64,000 bases of DNA from Sphingomonas hankookensis (lineage in GTDB: Bacteria; Pseudomonadota; Alphaproteobacteria; Sphingomonadales; Sphingomonadaceae): positions 3,281,001 to 3,345,000 of the forward strand of contig NZ_CP117025.1 of the NCBI RefSeq assembly GCF_028551275.1. The letters are read 5' to 3'. Both the position numbers and the translations under genes were made by a program. The notes below the pieces were generated by a model. It made no database searches. It saw only the letters and a program-made list of their open reading frames with translations, and was not told the origin of the DNA. Below are positions 9,919 through 18,616 of this stretch, in pieces (within the stretch, counting starts at the first letter, position 1; every line of letters starts with the position of its first letter).

Positions 9919-12435
9919 ATGAACACCAAGCTCTATGCCGGCGTGGCCTTTGCCGCGCTCCTGCTCCCGGCCTCCGCCTTTGCGCAGTCGACCGGCTCGA
10001 CCGATTTCGAATCGGAAGAAATCGTCGTGACGGGTTCGACCGTGAACAACGGCGTCGACGGCATCAAGATCCCCGACGGCCCCAAGGCGCGCGTCGTGCT
10101 GGATCAGGAATTCCTGGCCAAGCAGACCCCGGGCAACACCGTCCTCGACGCGTTGAACATCGTTCCCGGCGTCAACTTCACCCAGAGCGATCCGTTCGGT
10201 TCGTCGGGCGGCAACATCCGTATCCGCGGCTTCGACGGCAACCGCGTCTCGCTGACCTTCGACGGTTTCCCGCTGAACGATTCGGGCAACTACGCGATCT
10301 ATTCGAACCAGCAGCTCGACCCCGAGCTGGTTGACGAAATAAACGTCAACCTCGGCGCGACCGACGTCGACAGCCCGACCGCATCGTCGTCGGGCGGCAC
10401 GATCAACTATCGCACGCTGATCCCGTCGGAAACGCTGTCGGCGACGCTGGTCGCGTCGTATGGTGATTTCGATTTTCACCGCGTGTTCGGCCTGATCGAG
10501 ACCGGCAACCTGACCTCGTTTGGCACCCGCGCCTTCCTGTCGGCGTCGAAGGCGTCGAACGACAAATTCCGTGGTCCGGGCGAAATCCGCAAGCAACAGT
10601 TCAACGCCGGCATCTATCAGCCGCTCGGTGATAATGGCGACTTCATCCGCATCTCGGGCCACTATAATGAGAACCGGAACAACCAGTATCGCAACCCGTC
10701 GGTCGGCGACATCCGCAACCTTCTGGGCACTGGGGTCATCCCCGCGAACGCATCGGCGACCCCGGAAAATCCGATCCGCATCGATCTGAACAACAGCCAG
10801 TTCGAAACGGTCAGCAACTTTGAAAATAACGAATTCTGCAACCGCCCGACCCCGATAAACGGTGCCGTTCAGAACGAATCGACCGGCGATGCTGCCAACT
10901 GTTCGAACTATTATGGCGTCCGTATCAACCCGTCGAACACCGGCAACGTGCGCGCCAACTCGCGCTTTTCGCTGACCGACAACCTGACGCTGACCCTCGA
11001 CGGGTCGTATCAGTATGTGCTGGCACATGGTGGCGGTACCTCGACTTTGGAAGAGACGTCCGCGCGTGCGCGTGGCACGGCGAATGTCCAAGGTGTCGAC
11101 TACAACGGTGATGGCGATTTCGGCGCAGTTGTCGGCGGTGTTTTCCGTCCTGATGTCGTCCGCTTCTTCTCGCCAAACATCACCAACACCAACCGCTACA
11201 CCGGCATCGCGTCGCTGCGCTACGACTTCAACGAAGACCAGCGCGTCCGTGTCGCCTACACCTACGACAATGCGCAGCATCGTCAGACCGGCGAATGGGG
11301 CTATCTCTATTCGAACGGCATGCCGGAAAACCCGTTCTCGGGCCGCAACGGCCGTCCGGTGCTGACCGCCGACGGCTTCACCCTGACCCAGCGCGACCGC
11401 AAATCGGTGGCGTTGCTCAACCAGATCTCGGGCGAGTACATCGGCCGCTTTTTCGACCGTAACCTGACGATCCAGGCCGGATTGCGCGTGCCGTTTTTCA
11501 AGCGCGATCTGGAAACCTACTGCCCGATTGAGGCACGCGGTTCGGGCTTCGCCTATTGCACCAGCGAACCGGCGGCGGGCCTGCGTATCATCGCGCCGGA
11601 CGCGGTTGTGCCCACGACCGGTGCGACCCCCTATTACGCGCCGTTCGCAACGACCTATAAGTACGACGCGATCCTACCGAACGTGGGCTTCACCTACAAT
11701 TTTGTCGACACCAACGTCAGCATGTTCGGCAGCTACGCCAAGGGTCTGTCGGCGCCGCGTACCGACAACCTGTATCGCGCGCCGTTCATCGGCGTGGAGC
11801 CGGAAAAGACCGACTCGTTCGATCTCGGTCTGCGCTACAACAGCCGCATGATCCAGTCGCAGCTGACCGGCTGGTACATCGGCTACAAGAACCGCATCGT
11901 GACCTCGTTCGATTTCGATCAGGGCATCTCGTTCGACCGCAACATCGGCGCGGTGGAAAGCTACGGCTTCGACGGCACCGTCACCGTGCGTCCGGCCAGC
12001 TGGCTCGGGCTGACGGCGATCGCGTCGTACACCCACACCGAACTGCTCTCGAACGTGCAGACCACCGGCACCACGGTCGTTGCGACCCGTGGCAAGAAAG
12101 TCACCGAAACCCCCGAATGGCAGTTCGGCGGACGTGCCGAGTTCAACTACGGCCCGCTGAACGTCGGCGTGCAGGGCAAGTGGGTTGACGAACGCTTCGC
12201 AACCGACCTGAACGACGTGGTCGTCGGTGCCTATACGCTGGTCGATCTCGATGCACGCTTCAGCCTCGAGCCTTATGGTCTGCGCCGTACCAGCCTCGCG
12301 CTGAACGTCCGCAACCTCTTCGACGAACGGTATTTCGGCAACATCAGCACGCAGGTCGACGCACGTTCGGGCAATCCGAACTTCACCGTCGGCTACCCGC
12401 GCACGGTCATCGGTTCGATCAAGTTCGGCTTCTAA
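9919..12435 (+). CDS. TonB-dependent outer-membrane receptor
   Basis: 838 aa. Sec signal peptide (residues 1-23, ending ASAFAQ), a TonB-box-like EEIVVTGS near residue 35, then the plug domain (LDALNIVPGVNFTQ, IRIRGFDGNRVSLTFDGFPL) and a 22-strand beta-barrel ending in a C-terminal Phe (IGSIKFGF), as needed for Bam insertion. It imports an unknown substrate across the outer membrane using TonB energy. A 153-base leader with no gene precedes it. A strong hairpin terminator follows it, so it is probably transcribed alone. The LytS/LytTR pair downstream might regulate it, but nothing in the sequence proves that. Confidence 0.9.
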   Translation: MNTKLYAGVAFAALLLPASAFAQSTGSTDFESEEIVVTGSTVNNGVDGIKIPDGPKARVVLDQEFLAKQTPGNTVLDALNIVPGVNFTQSDPFGSSGGNIRIRGFDGNRVSLTFDGFPLNDSGNYAIYSNQQLDPELVDEINVNLGATDVDSPTASSSGGTINYRTLIPSETLSATLVASYGDFDFHRVFGLIETGNLTSFGTRAFLSASKASNDKFRGPGEIRKQQFNAGIYQPLGDNGDFIRISGHYNENRNNQYRNPSVGDIRNLLGTGVIPANASATPENPIRIDLNNSQFETVSNFENNEFCNRPTPINGAVQNESTGDAANCSNYYGVRINPSNTGNVRANSRFSLTDNLTLTLDGSYQYVLAHGGGTSTLEETSARARGTANVQGVDYNGDGDFGAVVGGVFRPDVVRFFSPNITNTNRYTGIASLRYDFNEDQRVRVAYTYDNAQHRQTGEWGYLYSNGMPENPFSGRNGRPVLTADGFTLTQRDRKSVALLNQISGEYIGRFFDRNLTIQAGLRVPFFKRDLETYCPIEARGSGFAYCTSEPAAGLRIIAPDAVVPTTGATPYYAPFATTYKYDAILPNVGFTYNFVDTNVSMFGSYAKGLSAPRTDNLYRAPFIGVEPEKTDSFDLGLRYNSRMIQSQLTGWYIGYKNRIVTSFDFDQGISFDRNIGAVESYGFDGTVTVRPASWLGLTAIASYTHTELLSNVQTTGTTVVATRGKKVTETPEWQFGGRAEFNYGPLNVGVQGKWVDERFATDLNDVVVGAYTLVDLDARFSLEPYGLRRTSLALNVRNLFDERYFGNISTQVDARSGNPNFTVGYPRTVIGSIKFGF

Positions 12436-12460
12436 GCCCGACCCGATCCAACCAACCGCG

Positions 12461-12497
12461 AACCGCCGTCCCGGCAACGGGGCGGCGGTTTTCGTTT
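12461..12497 (+). terminator. Rho-independent terminator after TonB receptor
   Basis: A GC-rich stem (AACCGCCGTCCCG, loop GCAA, CGGGGCGGCGGTT) is followed by TTTCGTTT. It lies 26 bases after the receptor stop and before the histidine-kinase gene, separating the two transcription units. Confidence 0.75.
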
Positions 12498-12583
12498 GGG
12501 GGCCGCTTGCGCTAAGGCCATTTTGCCAACCCGCCCCCGCCCCGCTATGACCATGCGGGGGCACAAGACGACTGACGGAGCGC

Positions 12584-13684
12584 ATGACGCCGAAGCCCGC
12601 CATTTTCTCGCGCCCCTTCTTCGAACAGAAGAACCGCGCCTTCTGGCTGCTGCAGGCGGCCGGCTGGACCGGCTATCTGCTGCTGCGCTCGGTCTCGACC
12701 GTGGCCAGCGCCGCGTCGCTCAAGAATGTGCTGGGCAATATCGTCGAGGTGATCGTCGGCTATTGCCTGACGCTGCTGATGAGCGTGCTCTACGGCTATT
12801 ATCGCTCGCTGCCGCGCGTGCCGGCGATCTTCCTGACGATGTGCACCTTGTCGGCGGCGACCTTCGCCTATTCGCTGATCGACGCCTTCGTCTTCACCTT
12901 CATCCGCAACGTGTCGCCCGATGTCAGCCTGTCGCTGGTGCTCGGCACGCTGTTCCTGAACTTCACCGTGCTGACCGGCTGGTCGGCGCTCTATTTCGGG
13001 ATCAATTTCTACCTGGTGGTCGAACAGCAGGTCGACGAGATGCGGATGCTGGAGATGCAGGCGTCGTCGGCACAGCTCGCCATGCTGCGCTATCAGCTGA
13101 ACCCGCATTTCCTGTTCAACACGCTGAATTCGATCTCGACCCTCGTCCTGCTGAAACAGACCGAGAAGGCGAATGTGATGCTCAGCCGCCTGTCGTCGTT
13201 CCTGCGCTACACGCTCGCCAACGAACCGACCGCGCACGTCACGCTGGAGCAGGAGGTTGAAACCCTCAAACTCTATCTCGATATCGAAAAGATGCGGTTC
13301 GAAGATCGCCTGCGTACCTGTTTCGACATCGATGCCCGCGTGGCGCACGCGCGGTTGCCGTCGCTGCTGCTGCAACCGTTGGTCGAAAACGCGATCAAAT
13401 ATGCCGTCACGCCGCAGGAGGACGGGGCCGATATCGCGATCACCGCTCGACTGGCCGGGGATCGGGTGCAGATCGCCGTGTCCGATACCGGGCCCGGCTT
13501 GATCGACGGACCGAAGCGGCCGACGCTTTCCACCGGTGTCGGCATTCAGAATATCCGGGACCGGCTGGCACAGGCGTACGGCCCCGACCATCGTTTCGAA
13601 ACCCGCGCCGGCAACGACGGCGGGTTCGTGGTCGAGATCGAACTGCCCTACCAGACGCAAGACGTTACCAAAGAGGCTGCATGA
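12584..13684 (+). CDS. LytS/YehU-type sensor histidine kinase
   Basis: 366 aa. About four transmembrane helices occupy residues 15-150 (for example VIVGYCLTLLMSVLYGYY and LVLGTLFLNFTVLTGWSALY). A short coiled segment follows, then the His_kinase domain with LRYQLNPHFLFNTLNS; the phosphoacceptor is probably His175. The C-terminal ATPase domain shows LLLQPLVENAIKYAV (N box), GPGLIDG and GVGIQNIRDRL. Such kinases pair with LytTR regulators, and the gene overlaps its partner by 4 bases. There is no recognisable extracytoplasmic sensor domain, so the signal is probably sensed within the membrane. Confidence 0.92.
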   Translation: MTPKPAIFSRPFFEQKNRAFWLLQAAGWTGYLLLRSVSTVASAASLKNVLGNIVEVIVGYCLTLLMSVLYGYYRSLPRVPAIFLTMCTLSAATFAYSLIDAFVFTFIRNVSPDVSLSLVLGTLFLNFTVLTGWSALYFGINFYLVVEQQVDEMRMLEMQASSAQLAMLRYQLNPHFLFNTLNSISTLVLLKQTEKANVMLSRLSSFLRYTLANEPTAHVTLEQEVETLKLYLDIEKMRFEDRLRTCFDIDARVAHARLPSLLLQPLVENAIKYAVTPQEDGADIAITARLAGDRVQIAVSDTGPGLIDGPKRPTLSTGVGIQNIRDRLAQAYGPDHRFETRAGNDGGFVVEIELPYQTQDVTKEAA

Positions 13685-14493
13685 CCATCCGTACCATCCT
13701 TGTCGACGACGAATCGTTGGCGATTCAGGGCCTCGAACTGCGGTTGCAGGCGCATGAGGATGTCGAGATCATCGACAAATGCCAGAACGGCCGCGAAGCG
13801 ATCCGGTCGATCAAGACCCATAAGCCCGACCTCGTCTTCCTCGACATCCAGATGCCGGGGTTCGACGGCTTTTCGGTGGTGCAGGGGCTGATGGAGGTCG
13901 AACCGCCGCTGGTGGTGTTCGTGACCGCGTACAGCGACCACGCGATCCGCGCGTTCGAGGCGCAGGCGGTCGATTACCTGATGAAGCCGGTCGAGGAATC
14001 GCGCCTCGCCGATACGCTCGATCGCGTGCGCCAGCGCCTGTCGGAAAAGCGCGGCCAGGCCGAGGTCGAGAAGCTGAAGGAAGTGCTCGCCGAAGTCGCG
14101 CCGGACACCGCGGCGGAAATGGAAGCGGCCGATGGCGCGAACGACGACGCGGTCGGCGCCAACCGCTTCGAAAAGCTCATCAACATCAAGGATCGCGGCC
14201 AGATCTTCCGCGTCGATGTCGACACGATCGAGATGATCGAGGCGGCGGGCGACTACATGGTCATCAACACCGGCGACAATTCGCTGGTGCTGCGCGAGAC
14301 GATGAAGGACCTTGAAAAGCGGCTCGACCCGCGCCGGTTCCAGCGGGTGCACCGCTCGACCATCGTCAATCTCGACCTCGTCAAGCAGGTGAAGCCGCAC
14401 ACCAATGGCGAATGTTTCCTGATCCTCGAATCGGGTTCGCAGGTGAAGGTCAGCCGCTCGTACCGCGACGTGGTGGCGCGCTTCGTCCACTGA
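13681..14493 (+). CDS. LytTR-family response regulator
   Basis: 270 aa. The receiver domain covers residues 1-120, with acidic pocket VDDE, phosphoacceptor Asp55 in VFLDIQMPG and the conserved Lys in DYLMKPVE. A 40-residue acidic linker follows, then a LytTR DNA-binding domain (about 163-268, RGQIFRVDVDTIEMIEAAGD ... FQRVHRSTIVNLD). It acts as the transcriptional output of the upstream kinase, with which it overlaps. Its stop also overlaps the trhO start by one base. Its target promoters are unknown. Confidence 0.94.
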   Translation: MTIRTILVDDESLAIQGLELRLQAHEDVEIIDKCQNGREAIRSIKTHKPDLVFLDIQMPGFDGFSVVQGLMEVEPPLVVFVTAYSDHAIRAFEAQAVDYLMKPVEESRLADTLDRVRQRLSEKRGQAEVEKLKEVLAEVAPDTAAEMEAADGANDDAVGANRFEKLINIKDRGQIFRVDVDTIEMIEAAGDYMVINTGDNSLVLRETMKDLEKRLDPRRFQRVHRSTIVNLDLVKQVKPHTNGECFLILESGSQVKVSRSYRDVVARFVH

Positions 14494-15425
14494 TGACCGG
14501 GCTGACCGTCGCGGCACTCTACCGCTTTACGAAGATTGCCGACCCGCAGGCGGTCCGCGACACGCTGGAAACTGTGCTGGCCGAGGCGGGGGTTCGCGGC
14601 ACGCTGCTGATCGCCTCGGAAGGGGTCAACGGCACCATCGCCGGCAGCGCGGAGGGCATCGCCACCGCGCTCGCCGCGATCCGCGCCCTGCCCGGCTGCG
14701 AAGACCTGACACCGAAGTTCAGCCATGCGGCGACGATGCCGTTCCACCGGCTGAAGGTGCGGGTGAAGCGCGAGATCGTAACGATGGGCGTGCCCGGCAC
14801 CGATCCCAATCGGATCGTCGGCACCTATGTCGCCCCCGCCGACTGGAACGCGCTGATCGCCGACCCGGAAACGGTCGTGATCGACACCCGCAATGCCTAT
14901 GAGGTGAAGGTCGGCACTTTTGCCGGCGCGGTCGATCCACAGACCGACAGCTTCCGCGACTTTCCCGACTGGTTCCGCGCCAATCGCGACATGCTGCTGG
15001 CCGGCAAACGCAAGGTCGCGATGTTCTGCACCGGCGGCATCCGTTGCGAGAAATCCACCGCGTTCCTGAAGGGCGAAGGCGTCGAGGACGTCTATCACCT
15101 CGACGGCGGCATCCTGAAATATCTGGAGGAAGTGCCCGCGCAGGCGAGTGCGTGGGAGGGCGAATGCTTCGTCTTCGACGAACGCGTCGCGGTCGGCCAT
15201 GGGCTGACGCAAGGCACCCACGCGCTATGCCGCGGCTGCCGCATGCCGGTCAGCCCGGAAGAGCGCACGTCACCGTTGTTCGAGGAAGGCGTACAATGCC
15301 CCGCCTGCGCCGGCACCCGCGACGCCGCGACGCTGGCGGCGAAGGCCGAACGGCACCGACAGGTGATGCTGGCCGCCAGACGCGGCGAACAGCATGTGGG
15401 TAAGCGGATGGCGCGGGAAGCCTAG
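14493..15425 (+). CDS. trhO: tRNA uridine(34) hydroxylase, rhodanese-domain protein
   Basis: 310 aa, YceA/TrhO family. It hydroxylates uridine 34 of certain tRNAs to 5-hydroxyuridine in an oxygen-dependent step. An N-terminal acylphosphatase-like domain comes first, then a rhodanese domain (about 120-220) with the active-site loop CTGGIRCEKS (Cys179). A C-terminal cysteine-rich segment follows (CRGCRMPV ... GVQCPACAGT), also typical of the family. The ATG at 14493 overlaps the response-regulator stop and gives the normal family length; the upstream extension is discarded. The link to the two-component genes looks positional rather than functional. Confidence 0.92.
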   Translation: MTGLTVAALYRFTKIADPQAVRDTLETVLAEAGVRGTLLIASEGVNGTIAGSAEGIATALAAIRALPGCEDLTPKFSHAATMPFHRLKVRVKREIVTMGVPGTDPNRIVGTYVAPADWNALIADPETVVIDTRNAYEVKVGTFAGAVDPQTDSFRDFPDWFRANRDMLLAGKRKVAMFCTGGIRCEKSTAFLKGEGVEDVYHLDGGILKYLEEVPAQASAWEGECFVFDERVAVGHGLTQGTHALCRGCRMPVSPEERTSPLFEEGVQCPACAGTRDAATLAAKAERHRQVMLAARRGEQHVGKRMAREA

Positions 15426-15448
15426 CCTCCACAATCCGCGCCACGAAC

Positions 15449-15533
15449 GTCACCCCAGCGCAGGCTGGGGTCTCTCCGTAATCAGGCGCGCTCCTCGCCG
15501 CAGGAGGCCCCAGCCTTCACTGGGGCGACGCCC
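15449..15533. repeat. REP-like inverted pair
   Basis: Inverted copies of the CCCCAGCGCAGGCTGGGG type (about 15449-15477 and 15505-15533) lie between the convergent trhO and DUF3297 genes. No gene is visible in this gap. Confidence 0.75.
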
Positions 15534-15537
15534 TCTA

Positions 15538-15828
15538 TTACTCCGCCTCGCCGCCCTTCGTTTCGTCCGCAGGCGCATCCGCACCCTCGGCCGGCGTCTG
15601 GAAATAGGCTTCGACCGGGCCCGACAGCTTGATGGTCAGCGGCTGGCCCTTGCGGTCGACCTTCTTGCCGAGGCCGACGCGGATCCAGCCTTCGGAGATC
15701 GAATATTCCTCGACATCGTTGCGCTCGGCGCCCTTGAAGCGGATGCCGATGCCGCGCTCCAGCACGGGCTGGTCGAAATGCGGGCTGCGCGGATTGATCG
15801 AGAGGCGATCGGGGGGCGTATCAGTCAT
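15538..15828 (-). CDS. DUF3297 family protein
   Basis: 96 aa, small and soluble. It contains DRLSINPRSPHFD near the N-terminus and GIGIRFKGAERNDVEEYSIS, which I recognise as the DUF3297 family, widespread in proteobacteria and of unknown function. The C-terminus is an acidic Ala/Glu-rich tail. It lies between a repeat pair and a small exported-protein gene on the same strand, with a 92-base gap. Confidence 0.8.
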   Translation of the reverse strand: MTDTPPDRLSINPRSPHFDQPVLERGIGIRFKGAERNDVEEYSISEGWIRVGLGKKVDRKGQPLTIKLSGPVEAYFQTPAEGADAPADETKGGEAE

Positions 15829-15920
15829 GGGCGCGGCCCATGCCGCAAAACGCCGCGCCCGCCAAGCGGAAAGGGCGGAGGATCGCTCCCCCGCCCCGCC
15901 GCATGTCGTGCGGTCAACAA

Positions 15921-16334
15921 TCAGTTACAAACGCGCACGCGCACCGTCTGGTCGTAATAGGGATCGTAGCGCCGCTCGACCCAGCACCGCTGATAGTTGT
16001 TGTAGCGATAGGCGTAATAGCCGTCGTTCGGATAATAGCCCCGCTGGCGATAGAAGCGGTCGTCGTAATTATAGGCATAGCCCCGGTCGCGATAATAGCG
16101 ATCGCGGAACCGCCGGTCGTTCGCGCTCGACGCCAGCGCCGCGCCGATCGCGAGGCCCGCAATGCCGGCGACGACCGCCGCACCGCCATTGTCGCGGCCC
16201 CGGTGCCAGCCGCGGTCGTAGCCACGGTCCCAGCCATAGCCGCGGCGCCACTGTGCATCGGCCGGCGCGGCAGCGGTCAGCGCCGTCGCGGCCAGCGACA
16301 ACCCCAGGCCCGCCTTGGTCAGCAAGCTATTCAT
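15921..16334 (-). CDS. Small secreted Tyr/Arg-rich protein of unknown function
   Basis: 137 aa. A Sec signal peptide ends near residue 28 (TAAAPADAQ). An Arg/Gly/Tyr-rich stretch follows (RRGYGWDRGYDRGWHRGR), then a Gly/Ala-rich hydrophobic segment resembling a glycine zipper (VVAGIAGLAIGAALASS), and a second Tyr/Arg-rich region. Two cysteines near the C-terminus (QRCWVE ... RVRVCN) may form a disulfide. The start has a clear GAGGAG ribosome site. Similar low-complexity periplasmic proteins are common in sphingomonads. I know no function. Confidence 0.75.
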   Translation of the reverse strand: MNSLLTKAGLGLSLAATALTAAAPADAQWRRGYGWDRGYDRGWHRGRDNGGAAVVAGIAGLAIGAALASSANDRRFRDRYYRDRGYAYNYDDRFYRQRGYYPNDGYYAYRYNNYQRCWVERRYDPYYDQTVRVRVCN

Positions 16335-16475
16335 GCCAATCTCCTCAACCTGCGTGGGGGCCAGCAAGGCCCTTGTCACGACGACGCATCTGCGCCGATG
16401 ATCGAGTCGATAGCACCGGGCGACTGAACGGACGCGGAACCGGCCATTCACCGGCGGTTTAGGGAAGGGGTAACC

Positions 16476-16874
16476 ATGGCACACTGGCTGTTGAAGTCCG
16501 AACCCGACAGCTATGGCTGGAACGATCTGGTCCGCGACGGCGGCACCGAATGGGACGGGGTGCGCAACCACGCCGCCGCAAAGCATCTGCGCGCGATGGC
16601 GGTCGGCGACGACGCGATCTTCTATCATTCGGGCAAGGACAAGGCGGCGGTCGGCATCGCGCGCATCGCCCGCGCGGCGCAGGCGGATGGCGACGAAGGC
16701 TGGGTGTCGGTCCGCGTGGAGCCCGACCGCGCCCTGCCCCGCCCCGTGACGCTGGCGGCGATGAAGGCGGCGGTCGGGTTGCAGGACATGGCGATGCTGC
16801 GCCAGTCGCGGCTGTCGGTGTCGCCGGTGACGGACGGGGAATGGACGGCGCTGATGCGTTTGGCGGGGGAGTAG
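16476..16874 (+). CDS. EVE domain protein (THYN1-like)
   Basis: 132 aa, a single EVE/PUA-like domain. The signature WLLKSEPDSYGWNDL opens the protein, followed by WDGVRNHAAAKHLRAM and GDDAIFYHSGKDKAAVGIA. EVE domains bind modified bases in nucleic acid; bacterial single-domain copies have no firm function. Length is normal. It stands alone between the small exported protein (opposite strand, 141 bases away) and a repeat-filled gap. Confidence 0.92.
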   Translation: MAHWLLKSEPDSYGWNDLVRDGGTEWDGVRNHAAAKHLRAMAVGDDAIFYHSGKDKAAVGIARIARAAQADGDEGWVSVRVEPDRALPRPVTLAAMKAAVGLQDMAMLRQSRLSVSPVTDGEWTALMRLAGE

Positions 16875-16894
16875 CGACTTCTCTCCAACAACCC

Positions 16895-17013
16895 CGTTTG
16901 GTTCGAGCAGCTTCGAGCCTGTCGAGAAGCGGCCGTCGAGAACTCCCCGTTTGGGGCAAGGCGTTCTCGACAGACGCTTCTCGACTACGCTCGAAGCTGC
17001 TCGAACCAAACGG
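16895..17013. repeat. Inverted repeat with 25-base perfect arms
   Basis: The arm beginning CCGTTTGGTTCGAGCAGCTT at 16895 is matched exactly, as reverse complement, by the arm ending at 17013 (25 bases). Between them lie nested CTTCTCGAC/GTCGAGAAG segments that could pair in turn. There is no coding sequence. It looks like a small non-autonomous palindromic element; a decayed relative lies at 7467-7586. Confidence 0.8.
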
Positions 17014-17029
17014 AGAAAACCAACCCCCA

Positions 17030-17140
17030 CCGTTCGTCCTGAGTAGCCGCTGAGCCTGTCGAAGCGGCGTATCGAAGGACCGCCCCAAATGCTTCGATAC
17101 GAGCCTTCGACTTCACTCAGTCTCTACTCAGCACGAACGG
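17030..17140. repeat. Second inverted repeat (CTGAGCCTGTCGAAG type)
   Basis: The arms CCGTTCGTCCTGAGTAG (17030-17046) and CTACTCAGCACGAACGG (17124-17140) pair with one mismatch. Inside are GAGCCTGTCGAAG and CTTCGATACGAG segments. With the element at 16895 it fills the 278-base gap before the convergent transporter gene. Confidence 0.75.
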
Positions 17141-17152
17141 AGTGGCGGAGCC

Positions 17153-18436
17153 TCAAGCCCCCTCCACCCGCGCCAACCGCGGCGACAACACATGCACCAG
17201 CAGCAACGCCACGAAATACGCCGACCCGGCAACGAAGAACAACGGCGCATAGCTGCCGATGCTGTCCAGCACATAACCGGCGTACTTCGCCATCAACATG
17301 CCGCCGACCGCGCCGACCGTCCCGCCGATGCCGACGACCGACCCCACCGCCGCGCGCGGGAACAGGTCGGACGGCAGCGTGTAGAGGTTCGCCGAAAAAG
17401 CCTGATGCGCCGCGGTCGCGATCCCGATCACCAGCACCGCAACCCACAGATTGTCGATCGACTGCGCGAACAGCACCGGCAGCACCGCCACCGCGCAGAC
17501 GAACATCGTCGCCTTGCGCGCGAAATTGACGGTCCGCCCGCTGGCGATCAGCCGCGACGACAGCCATCCGCCCGCAACGCTGCCCAGGTCCGACAACAGA
17601 TAGATCGCGACCAGCGGCGGCCCGAAGCTGAGCAGATCGAGGTCGTAGCGGTCGCCCAGATAGCCCGGCAGCCAGAACAGGAAGAACCACCAGATCGGAT
17701 CGATGCAGAATTTGCCCAGCGCATAGGCCCAGGTCTCGCGCTTCGTTACCAACCGGCGCCACGCGATCGGCTGCACCGGATCGGCCGGGTCCTGCTCGAT
17801 CCATGCCAGTTCGGCCGTCGACAGCTTCCTGTGCTCACGGGGGGAACGGTAGAAGGCCAGCCACGCGACCAGCCACACCAGGCTGACGACGCCGGTCACG
17901 ACGAACGCCATGCGCCACCCATAGGCGAGCGTCAGCACCGGCACCGCCAGCGGGGTGATGATCGCGCCGACATTGGCCCCGGCGTTGAACACGCCGATGG
18001 CAAAGGCGCGTTCCTTGGCCGGGAACCATTCGGTCACCGCCTTGATACCGGCGGGGAAATTGCCCGCCTCGCCGACGCCCAGACCGAAGCGCGCCATCGC
18101 GAATTGCGTCACGCTATACGCGCCGCCATGGGCGATATGCGCGACCTGCCAGATGACGAAGGCGACGGCATAGCCCATGCGCGCGCCGATCACGTCGACG
18201 ATCCGCCCGAACCCGATATAGCCGATCGCATAGGCCATCTGGAAAAAGAAGATGACGTTGGCGAAATCGGTTTCGGTCCAGCCAAGGTCCTTGGACAGGG
18301 TGGGTTTCAGCACCCCGATCATCTGCCGGTCGACATAGTTGATGACCGTCGCCATGAACAACAGCGCGACGATCCCCCAGCGATAGCGGCCCGCGCGCGT
18401 CGCCGCACGTTCGATGCCGTCAGCCTGCTCCGTCAT
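17153..18436 (-). CDS. MFS transporter, anion:cation symporter (hexuronate-like) family
   Basis: 427 aa with 12 predicted transmembrane helices. Motifs fit the ACS family (ExuT-like): INYVDRQMIGVLKPTLSKDL in helix 1, RFGLGVGEAGNFPAGIKAVT in helix 4, and FNAGANVGAIITPL. Members carry hexuronates, glucarate or similar acids in symport with protons. Next to pectate lyase, LacI and hydratase genes, galacturonate or an oligouronide is the likely substrate. It lies 142 bases downstream of the hydratase gene on the same strand, with a REP pair in between, so co-transcription is possible but not certain. Confidence 0.87.
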   Translation of the reverse strand: MTEQADGIERAATRAGRYRWGIVALLFMATVINYVDRQMIGVLKPTLSKDLGWTETDFANVIFFFQMAYAIGYIGFGRIVDVIGARMGYAVAFVIWQVAHIAHGGAYSVTQFAMARFGLGVGEAGNFPAGIKAVTEWFPAKERAFAIGVFNAGANVGAIITPLAVPVLTLAYGWRMAFVVTGVVSLVWLVAWLAFYRSPREHRKLSTAELAWIEQDPADPVQPIAWRRLVTKRETWAYALGKFCIDPIWWFFLFWLPGYLGDRYDLDLLSFGPPLVAIYLLSDLGSVAGGWLSSRLIASGRTVNFARKATMFVCAVAVLPVLFAQSIDNLWVAVLVIGIATAAHQAFSANLYTLPSDLFPRAAVGSVVGIGGTVGAVGGMLMAKYAGYVLDSIGSYAPLFFVAGSAYFVALLLVHVLSPRLARVEGA

Positions 18437-18526
18437 TCCACGCCTCCGCTTGCATCCTCTGCGGATCGGCCCGTCTGTCGGGGCCGATTCCGCGGTGTTG
18501 GTTAGGGGTGACGGCTCGCTGCTTCA

Positions 18527-18616
18527 CCGTACCCCCGCGCAGGCGGGGGTCCAGAGCCACGAGATCAAGCCGTCGCGATCAGGAACCCTGGACCCCCGCC
18601 TGCGCGGGGGTACGGT
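18527..18616. repeat. REP-like inverted pair overlapping a gene end
   Basis: Arms of ACCGTACCCCCGCGCAGGCG type (from 18527) and its reverse complement (ending 18616) flank about 34 bases. The hydratase stop codon (18579-18581) lies inside the pair, so the last dozen or so codons of that gene are repeat sequence. A matching pair lies at 35182-35270. Confidence 0.85.

Noticed and set aside
18437..18530. AACACCGCGGAATC as a further LacI site before the MFS gene
   Set aside because: Too many mismatches to the TGACACCGGTTTC motif to count as a site.
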